From: Naumovozyma dairenensis CBS 421
Lineage: Eukaryota > Ascomycota > Saccharomycetes > Saccharomycetales > Saccharomycetaceae
Length of the DNA stretch: 64,000 nt
Assembly (NCBI RefSeq): GCF_000227115.2
Contig: NC_016487.1
Span: 372,001 to 436,000 of the forward strand
Reading direction: 5' to 3'
Shown here piece after piece: positions 41,802-50,880 of this stretch (positions are counted from its first letter, which is position 1; every line of letters begins with the position of its first letter). The position numbers and the translations under genes are program-made. The notes below the pieces were generated by a model. The model worked only from the letters and a program-made list of their open reading frames with translations. It ran no database searches and was not told the DNA's origin.

Positions 41802-42821
41802 ATGACAATAATTAAACAAGTTCAATTTGGTAACAGTGGTCTTAAGATCTCTCCATTAATCATTGGTTGCATGACATTCGGCTCAACTAAATGGAATTCA
41901 TGGTTAATGGAGGATAAACAGGAGGTTTTCAGGTTGTTAAAATATTGTTACGATCAAGGGTTAAGAACTTTTGATACCGCAGATCAATACAGTAATGGAC
42001 AAAGCGAGAGGATCCTTGGTGAATTTTTAAGATTTTATAATATAAAAAGAGAAACCGTTGTCATAATGACAAAAATATTTTTTGAAGTAGATGAAACTTT
42101 AGATGTTCCTCAGAGTATTAAAACTGCTAATGATGAAATTAAATTAGCTGTGGTCAATCAAAGGGGGTTATCAAGAAAACATATTATAGCTGGTGTTTCA
42201 AATAGTTGCGATAGATTAGGAACATATATCGATGTATTACAAATACATAGGTATGATCCGGAGACTCCAATGGAGGAAACCATGAGGGCATTGAACGATG
42301 TTATAAACTCTGGTGAAGTAAGATATATTGGAGCTTCAAGAATGCTAGCCACTCAATTTGCTGAGTATCAATTCATCGCTGGCAAAAATGGTTGGCATAA
42401 ATTTGTTAATTGGCAAAGCCAATATAATTTACTGTACAGAGAAGATGAAAGGGAAGTTATTCCATTTGCAAAGAGACATAATATTGCATTGACTCCATAC
42501 TCTCCAAATGCGAAGGGAATCTTGACTAGACCGTGGGGTTCCTCAACTGAAAGAACTGGAAAAGGTGATCCTCGTCTAAAAATGTTGATGAAATGCGATA
42601 GGGAAATAGTTGAAAGAGTGAGACAACTTGCGGATAGAAAAAACGTCAGTATGGCCCAAATTTCACTTTCTTGGATCCTTCATAAGGGGTGTTATCCAAT
42701 AATTGGTGTAAATAGTATTCCCCGAGTACAGGAAGCGGTGGTTGCCTTACAAGAACTATCTTTATCATCTGAAGATATCTCATTTTTGGAAGAACCTTAT
42801 ACTCCGCATAAGCTTGTGTAA
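41802..42821 (+). CDS. Aldo-keto reductase of the YPL088W type
   Basis: The 339-residue protein is an NADPH-dependent aldo-keto reductase closely resembling yeast YPL088W, a putative aryl-alcohol dehydrogenase. The catalytic tetrad is present: Asp and Tyr in TFDTADQYSNGQSERI (about residues 55-60), Lys in VVIMTKIFF (about 88) and His in VLQIHRYDPETPMEE (about 148). The segment SQYNLLYREDEREVIPFAKR and the C-terminal cofactor-binding region GVNSIPRVQEAV are typical. Two stretches differ from the relatives: the DVPQSIKTANDEIKLAVVNQ insertion-like loop and RPWGSSTERTGKGDPRLKML. It lies between SCS3 and MET13, which are adjacent in S. cerevisiae, so it was gained or retained here. Confidence 0.88.
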   Translation: MTIIKQVQFGNSGLKISPLIIGCMTFGSTKWNSWLMEDKQEVFRLLKYCYDQGLRTFDTADQYSNGQSERILGEFLRFYNIKRETVVIMTKIFFEVDETLDVPQSIKTANDEIKLAVVNQRGLSRKHIIAGVSNSCDRLGTYIDVLQIHRYDPETPMEETMRALNDVINSGEVRYIGASRMLATQFAEYQFIAGKNGWHKFVNWQSQYNLLYREDEREVIPFAKRHNIALTPYSPNAKGILTRPWGSSTERTGKGDPRLKMLMKCDREIVERVRQLADRKNVSMAQISLSWILHKGCYPIIGVNSIPRVQEAVVALQELSLSSEDISFLEEPYTPHKLV

Positions 42822-43553
42822 TAAACTGTAATTTTTTATTTATTTATATTAATATTACTGACGCATGGTTCAGGTTGTGTCGCCTATTTTTCTTCTTTGC
42901 CCCCACAGAATTTGCACTGTGAAGTCCCGGGAAAACAGCCAGGGTGTGTGGGTCCACACTTTTCTGAGTCGCCATCTGTCAGTGTGACTAAAACTGTGGC
43001 GCCACCAAGTCGGACGATCTGTGCGGGTGAGTGATGTGCCCCCATGAATGGTCTGGTTTGCAATGTTTTCTATGTAAGCATTGGGTGTTAATACCGTCTA
43101 CCTTGGGTATGCAAACAGGCCCTCACTCTTGATACTACAAAGTGTGAAAAAAAAAAAAGGAATGAAATTTGAGTCAGATTCAGAATATACGAATATTCTT
43201 AAAGATCAGCAAGAAACGTTTAAGTGCTAATAGTGTTAAGGTTTATTTAGGAAACTTGATCACTTCGAGGAGCCAGTTCCCACTACTTCGATTTCTAACC
43301 CACAATTCAAAAACCTACGTACGTTCGAGTATCCTTTTTGAAGCTAAAGCATTTACACACATACAAGGCATACGAAACACTACTTCCGAACCATCTCGTA
43401 AAATATATATATATATGTATATATATATGTCCATCAAGCTCACCGCGTGAATGGTAGACCCCAACAATACGAACATTAATAAACGTGCAACTATAAATTT
43501 CTTTTCTTCCTTTGGAATAAGTGTAGGCCAACTAACGGGGCAATCAACCAAAC
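42822..43553. promoter_or_regulatory. MET13 promoter region
   Basis: This 0.73-kb region upstream of MET13 has a GC-rich part (about 42890-43030) with CAGGGTGTGTGGGTCC, a Rap1-like word, and the Met31/32-type site, then a TA-rich run at 43402-43430 near the gene. Short frames in both directions here are artefacts. Confidence 0.6.
42991..43000 (+). promoter_or_regulatory. Met31/Met32-type site upstream of MET13
   Basis: AAACTGTGGC contains AAACTGTGG, the core bound by the sulfur-pathway regulators Met31 and Met32 in S. cerevisiae. It lies about 560 bp upstream of the MET13 ATG. MET13 belongs to the methionine regulon in yeast, so the site fits, although distance and single occurrence leave some doubt. 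Confidence 0.55.
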
Positions 43554-45350
43554 ATGAAAGTTACTGAAAAATTAGAAGCAAGCCACAAGTCATCTTCAAA
43601 GACTACATTTTCCTTTGAATATTTCGTCCCAAAGACCTCTCAAGGTGTCCAAAACCTTTATGATAGAATGGACAGAATGTATGAGGCCTCATTACCTCAA
43701 TTCATTGATATCACATGGAACGCAGGTGGTGGTAGACTATCTCAATTATCAACAGATTTAATCTCGACGGCGCAATCCGTATTGGGACTGGAAACTTGTA
43801 TGCATTTAACATGTACAAATATGCCTATTGAGGAAATAGATAGCGCATTAAAGAAAGCCTATGATTCAGGTTGTCAAAATATCCTGGCATTAAGAGGTGA
43901 TCCTCCAATTAATTCTAATAAATGGGAAGCTTGTGAAGGTGGGTTCAATTACGCTAAGGATTTAATTAAATATATTAGATTGAAATATGGTGATTATTTT
44001 GACATCGGTGTCGCAGGTTATCCTGAAGGTCATCCTGAAGAAAAGGATATTGAATTGAATTTCAAGTATTTGAAAGAGAAAATTGATGCTGGTGGGAATT
44101 TTATCATCACTCAAATGTTTTATGATGTCGATAACTTCATCGATTGGTGTGATAAAGTTAGAGCATACGGAATTGATGTACCAATCATTCCAGGTATTAT
44201 GCCCATTACTACTTATGGTGCCTTCTTAAGAAGAGCTCAATGGGGAGAAATCAACATTCCACAAGATTTCCTTGATAAATTGGATCCAATCAAAGATGAT
44301 GACGAATTGGTTCGTGAAATGGGGACAGAATTGATCGTAGGTATGTGCCAAAAATTAATTGATAGTGGTCATGTTAAACATTTACATATTTATACTATGA
44401 ATTTAGAGAAGGCACCATTAATGATCCTTGATAAATTAGGTTTATTACCAACCGAAGGTGAATATAATGGGGCACAAGAAGCAATGTTACCATGGAGAAA
44501 ATCATTGAACCCTAAGCGTAAAAACGAAGAAGTGAGGCCAATCTTTTGGCAAAGAAGACCTTATTCGTATGTGGCAAGGACTTCGCAATGGGCTGTTGAC
44601 GAATTCCCTAACGGTAGATTTGGTGATTCGTCGTCACCAGCTTTCGGTGATTTAGATTTATTTGGCGCTCCATTAATTAGACAATCAAGTAAGAAATCAT
44701 TAGAATTATGGTCCACTCCGACAAACCTGAATGAAATCGCTAATTTGGTCATCAATTATTTAAACGGTTCTTTAAAATGCTTACCTTGGAGTGATACCCC
44801 ATTAAATCATGAAGTTGATTCTATTATGAGTAATTTAATTGCATTAAACAGGAAACTAATCATTACAATTAATTCTCAACCAGTTCTAAACGGCATTAGA
44901 TCAAATGATCCAATTCATGGTTGGGGACCTAAAGACGGTTACGTTTATCAAAAGCAATATTTGGAATTCCTGTTACCAAAGGAAAAATTACCTGTCCTGG
45001 AAAAGAAACTAGCTGGTAATGAGATATTGACTTATTTTGCTGCCAATTCCGAAGGTGATTTACAATCCAATCATCCAGACGGTTCCAAAGCCAACGCAGT
45101 CACATGGGGTATTTTCCCTGGTAGAGAAGTTTTACAACCAACTATAGTCGAAAAAGTTTCATTCTTAGCTTGGAAAGAAGAATTTTATCGTATTCTAGAA
45201 GAATGGAAATTAAATTTCGAAGAGAATGATAAGGTCGCCAGTAGGGACTTCTTACAAAGTTTAATTGACAATTATGTTCTTGTTAATATTGTGGATAATG
45301 ACTTTATTTCCAAGGAAGATAGCATTTTCTCTCTATTGATGAGTTTGTGA
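43554..45350 (+). CDS. MET13: MET13, methylenetetrahydrofolate reductase
   Basis: The 598-residue enzyme reduces 5,10-methylene-THF to 5-methyl-THF for methionine synthesis. The N-terminal catalytic TIM barrel (about residues 15-300) shows KTTFSFEYFVPKTSQGVQNL, FIDITWNAGGG, ILALRGDPP, GVAGYPEGHPE and FIITQMFYDVDNFIDW, all standard FAD/folate-binding motifs. The C-terminal eukaryotic regulatory domain (about 340-598; AVTWGIFPGREVLQPTIVEK) is complete. Length matches yeast Met13 (600). The paralogue MET12 is more divergent, and the neighbour SCS3 supports MET13. Confidence 0.96.
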   Translation: MKVTEKLEASHKSSSKTTFSFEYFVPKTSQGVQNLYDRMDRMYEASLPQFIDITWNAGGGRLSQLSTDLISTAQSVLGLETCMHLTCTNMPIEEIDSALKKAYDSGCQNILALRGDPPINSNKWEACEGGFNYAKDLIKYIRLKYGDYFDIGVAGYPEGHPEEKDIELNFKYLKEKIDAGGNFIITQMFYDVDNFIDWCDKVRAYGIDVPIIPGIMPITTYGAFLRRAQWGEINIPQDFLDKLDPIKDDDELVREMGTELIVGMCQKLIDSGHVKHLHIYTMNLEKAPLMILDKLGLLPTEGEYNGAQEAMLPWRKSLNPKRKNEEVRPIFWQRRPYSYVARTSQWAVDEFPNGRFGDSSSPAFGDLDLFGAPLIRQSSKKSLELWSTPTNLNEIANLVINYLNGSLKCLPWSDTPLNHEVDSIMSNLIALNRKLIITINSQPVLNGIRSNDPIHGWGPKDGYVYQKQYLEFLLPKEKLPVLEKKLAGNEILTYFAANSEGDLQSNHPDGSKANAVTWGIFPGREVLQPTIVEKVSFLAWKEEFYRILEEWKLNFEENDKVASRDFLQSLIDNYVLVNIVDNDFISKEDSIFSLLMSL

Positions 45351-46308
45351 AACTGACAATACAGAAAGAAAACTAACTTCACAACTATATTATACAACCC
45401 AGCCATTTATTTTTACATTCAACAATACCATTTAGGTGGAAGGAACACACCATAAAACATTTAAAATATTCAACTATTGCATTACATTTCAACATCGCAT
45501 TTACTAGTACTAAAACTATCATACTATTCTGGCATTTCAACATCCTAATACTTAAGCATTTTCAACAAATAATACTTAAATAAACTAAAACTATATAGAA
45601 AAACGAAAAAATCAACTGACACTACTTTATACATTGTAAGAAATTTCAAATTAATCTAATTCAAAAAGTAAAAAAAGAAGACAATGACCAGATCGTTTTC
45701 CATTTCTGAAAGATATATACGTCGTATCTTTTGACAGAATCGATTAATGGGAGATTGTTTGGATCTCGATATTATTGAAGAGCGTACGCCACATATAGCG
45801 TATGTGAAAATTATACTTTGTACGCCTATTCATCAGTTATCGCCTTCAATTTACCTGTAAAATTTAACACCGTTTGGATAATATTACCAGGTACCGTCAC
45901 AATTAAAGTTCTCTCTCTCTCTCGCGGAAACCGACATAGTAGTCTAGAAATTCAGGGAAATTGGTTGCTTATTGGGAGATAAGTAAGATTTTGTGAAAAG
46001 TAGAAATATTGGTTTTGTTGAATTGAATTACATGTGTATTGGTTGATACTTATACAAAAAAAAAATTATAATAATAATTATAAATGATAAATAAAAGTAA
46101 GCTGGGAATAAAAAAAAAGTAGAAAATCACTTCAAATGTCATTATAAATAATAGATTGGGACCAAATAACGATAGAAAAACAAAATACGATCCATAATCC
46201 ATTTCGTGCCTTTCTATTCTATTTTCTTTCAGGATTTGATTAGTTAGAAGTAGCTTCAAACTAGTGTAGTGAAACGATAAAACAAAGATCTTGGTTAATC
46301 GAAAATAA
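45351..46308. other. MET13-ERV14 convergent intergenic region (inferred inversion endpoint)
   Basis: This 0.96-kb AT-rich region lies between the 3' ends of MET13 and ERV14. It contains a CT dinucleotide run (about 45911-45923). I saw no gene, RNA or transposon. In S. cerevisiae neither gene borders the other; this is the second place where the ancestral order is broken. The minus-strand frame at 46050-46334 overlaps the 3' end of ERV14 and is not supported. Confidence 0.45.
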
Positions 46309-46725
46309 TCAATAGTCGTTACCAGTTTCGACAATTAAAGCCATGATCATTCTATATAAGTAGTAGAAGAACATTAAGAGATGGAAAGCTAATTTTAAAA
46401 AACTTTCCTTCTTATGTTTACCTAAAGTTCTAAAGATTTCAGTGGCATCTAGTAATTGGGTCTTGTTGTAGATTTTTTGGACGTTGTATGCTAGTAATGG
46501 TAAATTTAATAAGAAAACAAACCAGTTACCGTGAAGTAAGAAAAGAGCAGAAAGGACAGTATGTAATAAAGCTTCAGGAGTAATCAATCTGTTAATTTTG
46601 GAACATAGTTCGATTGGATTAATATAATCAGCTTCCAAATCAGCATATAGAATGGTGAAGTGGACTTGTGCGAATAAATTAATACAGTTTGCTGCAACAG
46701 CAGTGATAAATAACCAGGCGCTCAT
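46309..46725 (-). CDS. ERV14: ERV14, cornichon-family COPII cargo receptor
   Basis: The 138-residue membrane protein is the cornichon-type ER export receptor that packages many plasma-membrane proteins into COPII vesicles. It keeps family length and motifs: N-terminal hydrophobic [20 protein letters not shown], the ER-lumen/cytosol loop [39 protein letters not shown] and the C-terminal [21 protein letters not shown] Rap1-like CACCCATACAC occurs about 210 bp upstream (46935-46945). In S. cerevisiae ERV14 is convergent with OLE1; here it follows MET13. Confidence 0.97.
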   Translation of the reverse strand: MSAWLFITAVAANCINLFAQVHFTILYADLEADYINPIELCSKINRLITPEALLHTVLSALFLLHGNWFVFLLNLPLLAYNVQKIYNKTQLLDATEIFRTLGKHKKESFLKLAFHLLMFFYYLYRMIMALIVETGNDY

Positions 46726-47717
46726 GATAATTGAAGAATTGATTGGTTATCTTAGGGGAAAAGTAATGACTCTAGCTTTATATGTACGAATTGAGTTTTA
46801 ATTAACGTCAAGGTGTGCAAGGATACCTTACTTGTTTCCCTCTTTAATTCAATCAAAAAGTTTTTCCCACCTCTAGTTTTTCTTCCTTTGCAATTTCTTG
46901 TTTGTTTTCCTTTTCCAGTTTTCATGCAAGGGCCCACCCATACACCACACCTCAGGTTTACCAGTCCGTAGTTTGTGCCACATTTTCAGGAAGGAATACC
47001 ATAAAAATTTCATGAATTAAATGGGGGTTATCTAGTAGATATGAACTTTTTATATAGTCTAAATTCGTCTTTTAAACTTTATCAAGCTTTAGCAACTTTT
47101 TTCACTAAGGAAAAATAATTTGGATAAATGTTTTCTATTCTTTCTTAAGTTGTGTGATATATTTTTATGACCGAAAATAAGAAACGACACACATGAGAAA
47201 ATGCTTGGGTTGCTGACTGAATGGACGACAGAGGCGTTGCAATACACAAGTGGATAAAGCATGAGAGACAGAATAAAATATTATGCACCCAGCCGAAACA
47301 TTAGAAGAACGAGAAGAAAAGAAATGAGATGAAAAGTTTTCCTACGGGGTATTAGTGTACGAGACGTGGCGGAAGAGACGGTCGAGAGCAACGGAAATGA
47401 ATAAGTCATGGATATATAACAAGAGGAACTTTTAGAAGATATATCTAAAAGTTCGTCTTCTTTTAAATATGTTTAAATAAGAAAATAATCAAGTAATAAA
47501 TATACTATCAATTTAGGACACTTTGTGTCACGATATGATTCCTATTATATTACAAGTGGCAAGGAGACAACGTCAGATATAACAAAAAATGATTAATGGA
47601 CTTACTAGTCCAATTCAGTTGCCCCTTCTTTTTATAGTATTTTCTAGCAGGAAAGGATCACCATTAAAAGGGGAACACTAAAAAAAAAAACTTAGTATGG
47701 GAAAAATTAAAATAATA
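46726..47717. other. ERV14 promoter and flank of the tRNA gene
   Basis: This 1-kb stretch has the ERV14 promoter, GA-rich patches at about 47230-47440 and no supported gene. The block TTTTAGAAGATATATCTAAAA at about 47428-47448 is a perfect palindrome-like hairpin (TTTTAGA ... TCTAAAA). Confidence 0.4.
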
Positions 47718-47789
47718 CTCCGATACGGGGAGTCGAACCCCGGTCTCCACGGTGAAAGCGTGATGTGATAGCCGTTACACTATATCGGA
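47718..47789 (-). tRNA. tRNA-Glu (anticodon TTC)
   Basis: The minus strand reads a complete 72-nt cloverleaf: acceptor TCCGATA paired with TATCGGA plus discriminator G, an anticodon loop CTTTCAC with anticodon TTC, and the T-loop GGTTCGACTCC (B box). There is no intron. A T run follows on the transcribed strand as the Pol III terminator. The DNA upstream of its 5' end contains a solo LTR, as is common for yeast tRNA genes. Confidence 0.96.
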
Positions 47790-48392
47790 TGATAATTCAC
47801 GGGTTTTGTTCCATTTCTGGTTTGTATAATATTGTATTATATTCACGTTTAGCTGTCACAAAGAAGTATGTTTATTTTATTATTAATATAGTAATTACTG
47901 TCACGAATATGTGAGTCACAATAAGTAAAGCGTGTCATTATGAAGTTGTGAAGTTCGAAATAATGACCCGAACTACGTTATGCACCGTACATGTTTGTAG
48001 CCGTATAACGTTTATTGAATTGTAATTGAATATCGTTTGTTGAATTAAGTCGAATGCCATGCAAGTGTTATCTTGTTATTATTAAGATTGTTTTTGATTG
48101 CAGCCACGTCTACGGTTTCGACCGGCCATGCGTACAAGAGTTATGTATTGGGTCGGTTAAGTTATATGGTTTTGCTGAGTGTTTACTCGAGCGTATGGAT
48201 TAGCCTCTCCTAATCAAACCTACAAGTATTTAGAGTGTCCTGCGGAGCACCTAGTCGAAAGGACTTTGAGAGCGGTGTTCATGATTATGAGTTTTGTTTT
48301 ATGCATGCACGACTTCAACGAGATATTATATGGACTTCTAGAATTTATTTGACTTATTAAGTTATTACTTTATTAACATTATCCTAAGTCAT
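47790..48392. other. tRNA-Glu upstream region, probable transposon debris
   Basis: This 0.6-kb stretch between the tRNA gene and the solo LTR has no open frame. Its texture (GC-richer patches near 48105-48260 and a TGTTGAATTAAG at about 48038 resembling an LTR 5' end) suggests older LTR fragments, but I could not define ends. Confidence 0.35.
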
Positions 48393-48397
48393 AGTTA

Positions 48398-48678
48398 TGT
48401 TGAGAAACTAGTTAGGGACCAATGGAAGGAAAATCCTACTTATCTTTATTTTATTTCTTTTATTTTACTTCTATTTTATTTCTATTTTATTTCTATTTTA
48501 TTTCTATTTTATTTTGTATTATATAAAAGAGACAACCGAATCCTACATTCGTAAAATCTTGTATTCTACTCTCTTTTATTAGGAAGTTAAGATTCTGATC
48601 TGTTATCTAACGCATATTTTACATTTTGTAGTAACGATGTTATGGATATTGTCTGATATAAGTATGACTAGGTCTTCA
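48398..48678 (+). mobile_element. Solo LTR of a Ty-type retrotransposon, 281 bp, with 5-bp target duplication
   Basis: The element begins TGTTGAGAAACTAG and ends GGTCTTCA, giving the TG...CA ends of LTRs, and is flanked on both sides by AGTTA (48393-48397 and 48679-48683), an exact 5-bp target-site duplication. A TATA box (TATATAAAAG, about 48530-48539) lies in the middle. The length fits Ty1/copia-type LTRs. The orientation, inferred from the TATA box, is plus. It lies about 610 bp upstream of the tRNA-Glu 5' end. An 11-bp minisatellite lies inside. It does not resemble the LTR-like region next to tRNA-Ser. Confidence 0.82.
48471..48514 (+). repeat. 11-bp minisatellite inside the solo LTR
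   Basis: Four tandem copies of CTATTTTATTT lie just upstream of the LTR TATA box; diverged copies precede them from about 48448. Confidence 0.8.
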
Positions 48679-48683
48679 AGTTA

Positions 48684-49536
48684 ATCGTTGTTAATTTCTT
48701 CACACATATTCATAGTGTTATTATCATTTTGATTCTTGTATTTCTTTCTTTTAAATGATTTGCTTACTTGATTCCTTGATTTCGATTGCTTAGTTTTTAC
48801 ATAAACTATATGCAAAGGCTTTGCATCTCCAAGGGACTTAAGGTACATGGTAACTATATATTTTGTATAGGCTATAGTTAAGGTTGTCGTAGGAGAAATA
48901 GAGTTGTAGAAGTATTGCTCAATGTGTTCAACAAAGGCGAAGACATATCATACTTGCCGATTACCATTACAGCTGTTTTATGGTTTCGACAATTCTCTAC
49001 AATCCCCAAAGCGAACCTCGAATGCCCCTTCAGGAATTTCACTTCCCTTTTCATGATGTAGATCTTACCAATAACCTTATGGAACTCCATTACTTCGTTT
49101 TTGCAATCACTTTTTGGCCACATTATGATGATCCAAAATAAGGGCACCATTACAGTGTTCAAAAAAGCCGAATGCTGATCGTTTATACTACACTTGTTGA
49201 AAACGTTCTTCTTACTCTATTGAGGCGCAATGGTGGACTGCTGTCTAATAGTAAGCAAGGAGAATAAAGACATAACTCTACCGTTACCTGAGCTTAGAAT
49301 AATAATCTTTTAAATCTATCAAAATATTTAATGTATATAGTGGTAATAATGTATTATAAAACTTCCTTTTGTAGCATGTAAAATACGATAGTAACGAAGG
49401 GGGAAATAAAAAATGAAATAGCAATATGTTACTGTTACCGAAATGAATGAAATGTTGTCATGTATTAGTAATTAGAACTGAACAGTGCAGTAGTGAAGTG
49501 AATTAAACTGGTTTAGAATGGGGAATGGAGCATACT
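48684..49536. other. Region between the solo LTR and EXG1
   Basis: This 0.85-kb stretch lies downstream of EXG1. A 94-codon minus-strand frame (48878-49162) contains VIGKIYIMKREVKFLKGHS and could be a fragment of something older, but I cannot name it. Nothing else is evident. Confidence 0.35.
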
Positions 49537-50880
49537 TTATTTGTATTGATCACATTGACCAGGAAACTTTCTGTCAGTAATTGGTTGGGGGAATAACCCA
49601 TCGAAGATTAATTTTTGAACATCCCATTCAATAGCAGATTCTGTCTTGTAACACCAGATTATCCAGCCACCTCTCATTTCAAATGCATCCAATTGTGCTT
49701 CAACATAACGTCTTGTATTTGTTTTTCTTTCGTCAGACCAAGCATTGATATCATTTGTACCAGCACAAGAGCCAATGTAGTAAGAACCGTCATTACCCTT
49801 TTGGTAGGAACCATCATAACGAGCACCAATACCAACACCGTTTAACCACTTAGCACAATCAGTTATAGCAGCGGAGAATTCACCAGCAACACTCCAATGG
49901 GATTCATTAAGAACACCGGTACCCCATTCACATGCAACTTGAAGACGTTCATCAATAGATCTTTGTAATTCACCTGGAGAGAAAACTTGGTAATGATGGT
50001 GGTCTAATGTGACACCCCAAGTTTCTTCACCTGGAGCTAAGAAATCATCCCAGTAGTGGTATGGTTGGAAAGCATCATGAATAATTAAAATTTGGTCACT
50101 TTGCAAATGTTTTCTAACATAATCGTAAGCTGGTTTCAAATAACTGTCCTTTAATTTATCCATATCTAAAACTGGACCTAAAGGTTCGTTAATTAATTCG
50201 ACACCAATGACAGTCTTTAAATATTCTTCAGCAGAGTATTTTTCTAGCAAATAGTTCAAGACTTTAACAGTAACTTCCAAGTTTTCATCATCTAAGAAAG
50301 CGATATTGTCCCTCAAACCAGAGTTATCGAAACCATTTTGAGAACCAACAGCACCATGTAAATCAACCCAAACCTTTAAGCCGTATTTTTCAGCCCATTG
50401 AATAGCTTGGTCCAATTTTTGTTCTTGAGAACCTTTAACGTAAGGATCCTCATCGTCGATTAATTCGAAAGCCCAGTAACCGATAGGAATTCTAACCAAA
50501 TTGAAACCTTGGGACTTAATATTGGCGAAATCTTCCTCTTGATAGAAGGTATGCCAATGAGCCTCTAGACGAGATTGAGCAACTTCTTTACCTAGTTGTT
50601 GACAGAAATGATATTCATCAACTGGGATACCGTCGTCGTTATTTGGGTTCGTTCTGAATGCTTCAAATAAAGAAGGTGTAATGTATGGTTCCAAGACTAA
50701 CCAACCACCGATATTAACACCACGGATTGGATCGGCATTATCGTAGTCATAAAATCTTTTTTCATTTGTTTCATGAACAAATTGTACTGAAGAGGCGTCC
50801 TTTGGAGGAACTGGTTGTGAGCTGACTAAAGCCGTCGTTAGCGAAAGAGCTGATAACAGTAGATTCGAAACTGATATCAT
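49537..50880 (-). CDS. EXG1: EXG1, secreted exo-1,3-beta-glucanase
   Basis: The 447-residue glycoside hydrolase family 5 enzyme trims beta-1,3-glucan in the cell wall. It has a signal peptide ([21 protein letters not shown]), a propeptide ending in the Kex2 site Lys41-Arg42 before [20 protein letters not shown], the acid/base Glu in [24 protein letters not shown], and the nucleophile Glu in [20 protein letters not shown]. Full length matches yeast Exg1 (448). In S. cerevisiae EXG1 and ECM38 are adjacent (YLR300W/YLR299W) as they are here, separated by a tRNA gene and transposon debris. Confidence 0.97.
   Translation of the reverse strand: MISVSNLLLSALSLTTALVSSQPVPPKDASSVQFVHETNEKRFYDYDNADPIRGVNIGGWLVLEPYITPSLFEAFRTNPNNDDGIPVDEYHFCQQLGKEVAQSRLEAHWHTFYQEEDFANIKSQGFNLVRIPIGYWAFELIDDEDPYVKGSQEQKLDQAIQWAEKYGLKVWVDLHGAVGSQNGFDNSGLRDNIAFLDDENLEVTVKVLNYLLEKYSAEEYLKTVIGVELINEPLGPVLDMDKLKDSYLKPAYDYVRKHLQSDQILIIHDAFQPYHYWDDFLAPGEETWGVTLDHHHYQVFSPGELQRSIDERLQVACEWGTGVLNESHWSVAGEFSAAITDCAKWLNGVGIGARYDGSYQKGNDGSYYIGSCAGTNDINAWSDERKTNTRRYVEAQLDAFEMRGGWIIWCYKTESAIEWDVQKLIFDGLFPQPITDRKFPGQCDQYK

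Noticed and set aside
21448..42965. 14-bp word GGGTCCACACTTTT present near 21448 and near 42954
   Set aside because: Several shared 14-mers are expected by chance in 64 kb, and flanks do not align.
43307..43551. Minus-strand frames upstream of MET13 with Ile/Tyr repeats
   Set aside because: They translate the TA dinucleotide run and overlap the promoter.
48038..48392. Second LTR starting at TGTTGAATTAAG
   Set aside because: No matching CA end or target duplication could be found.
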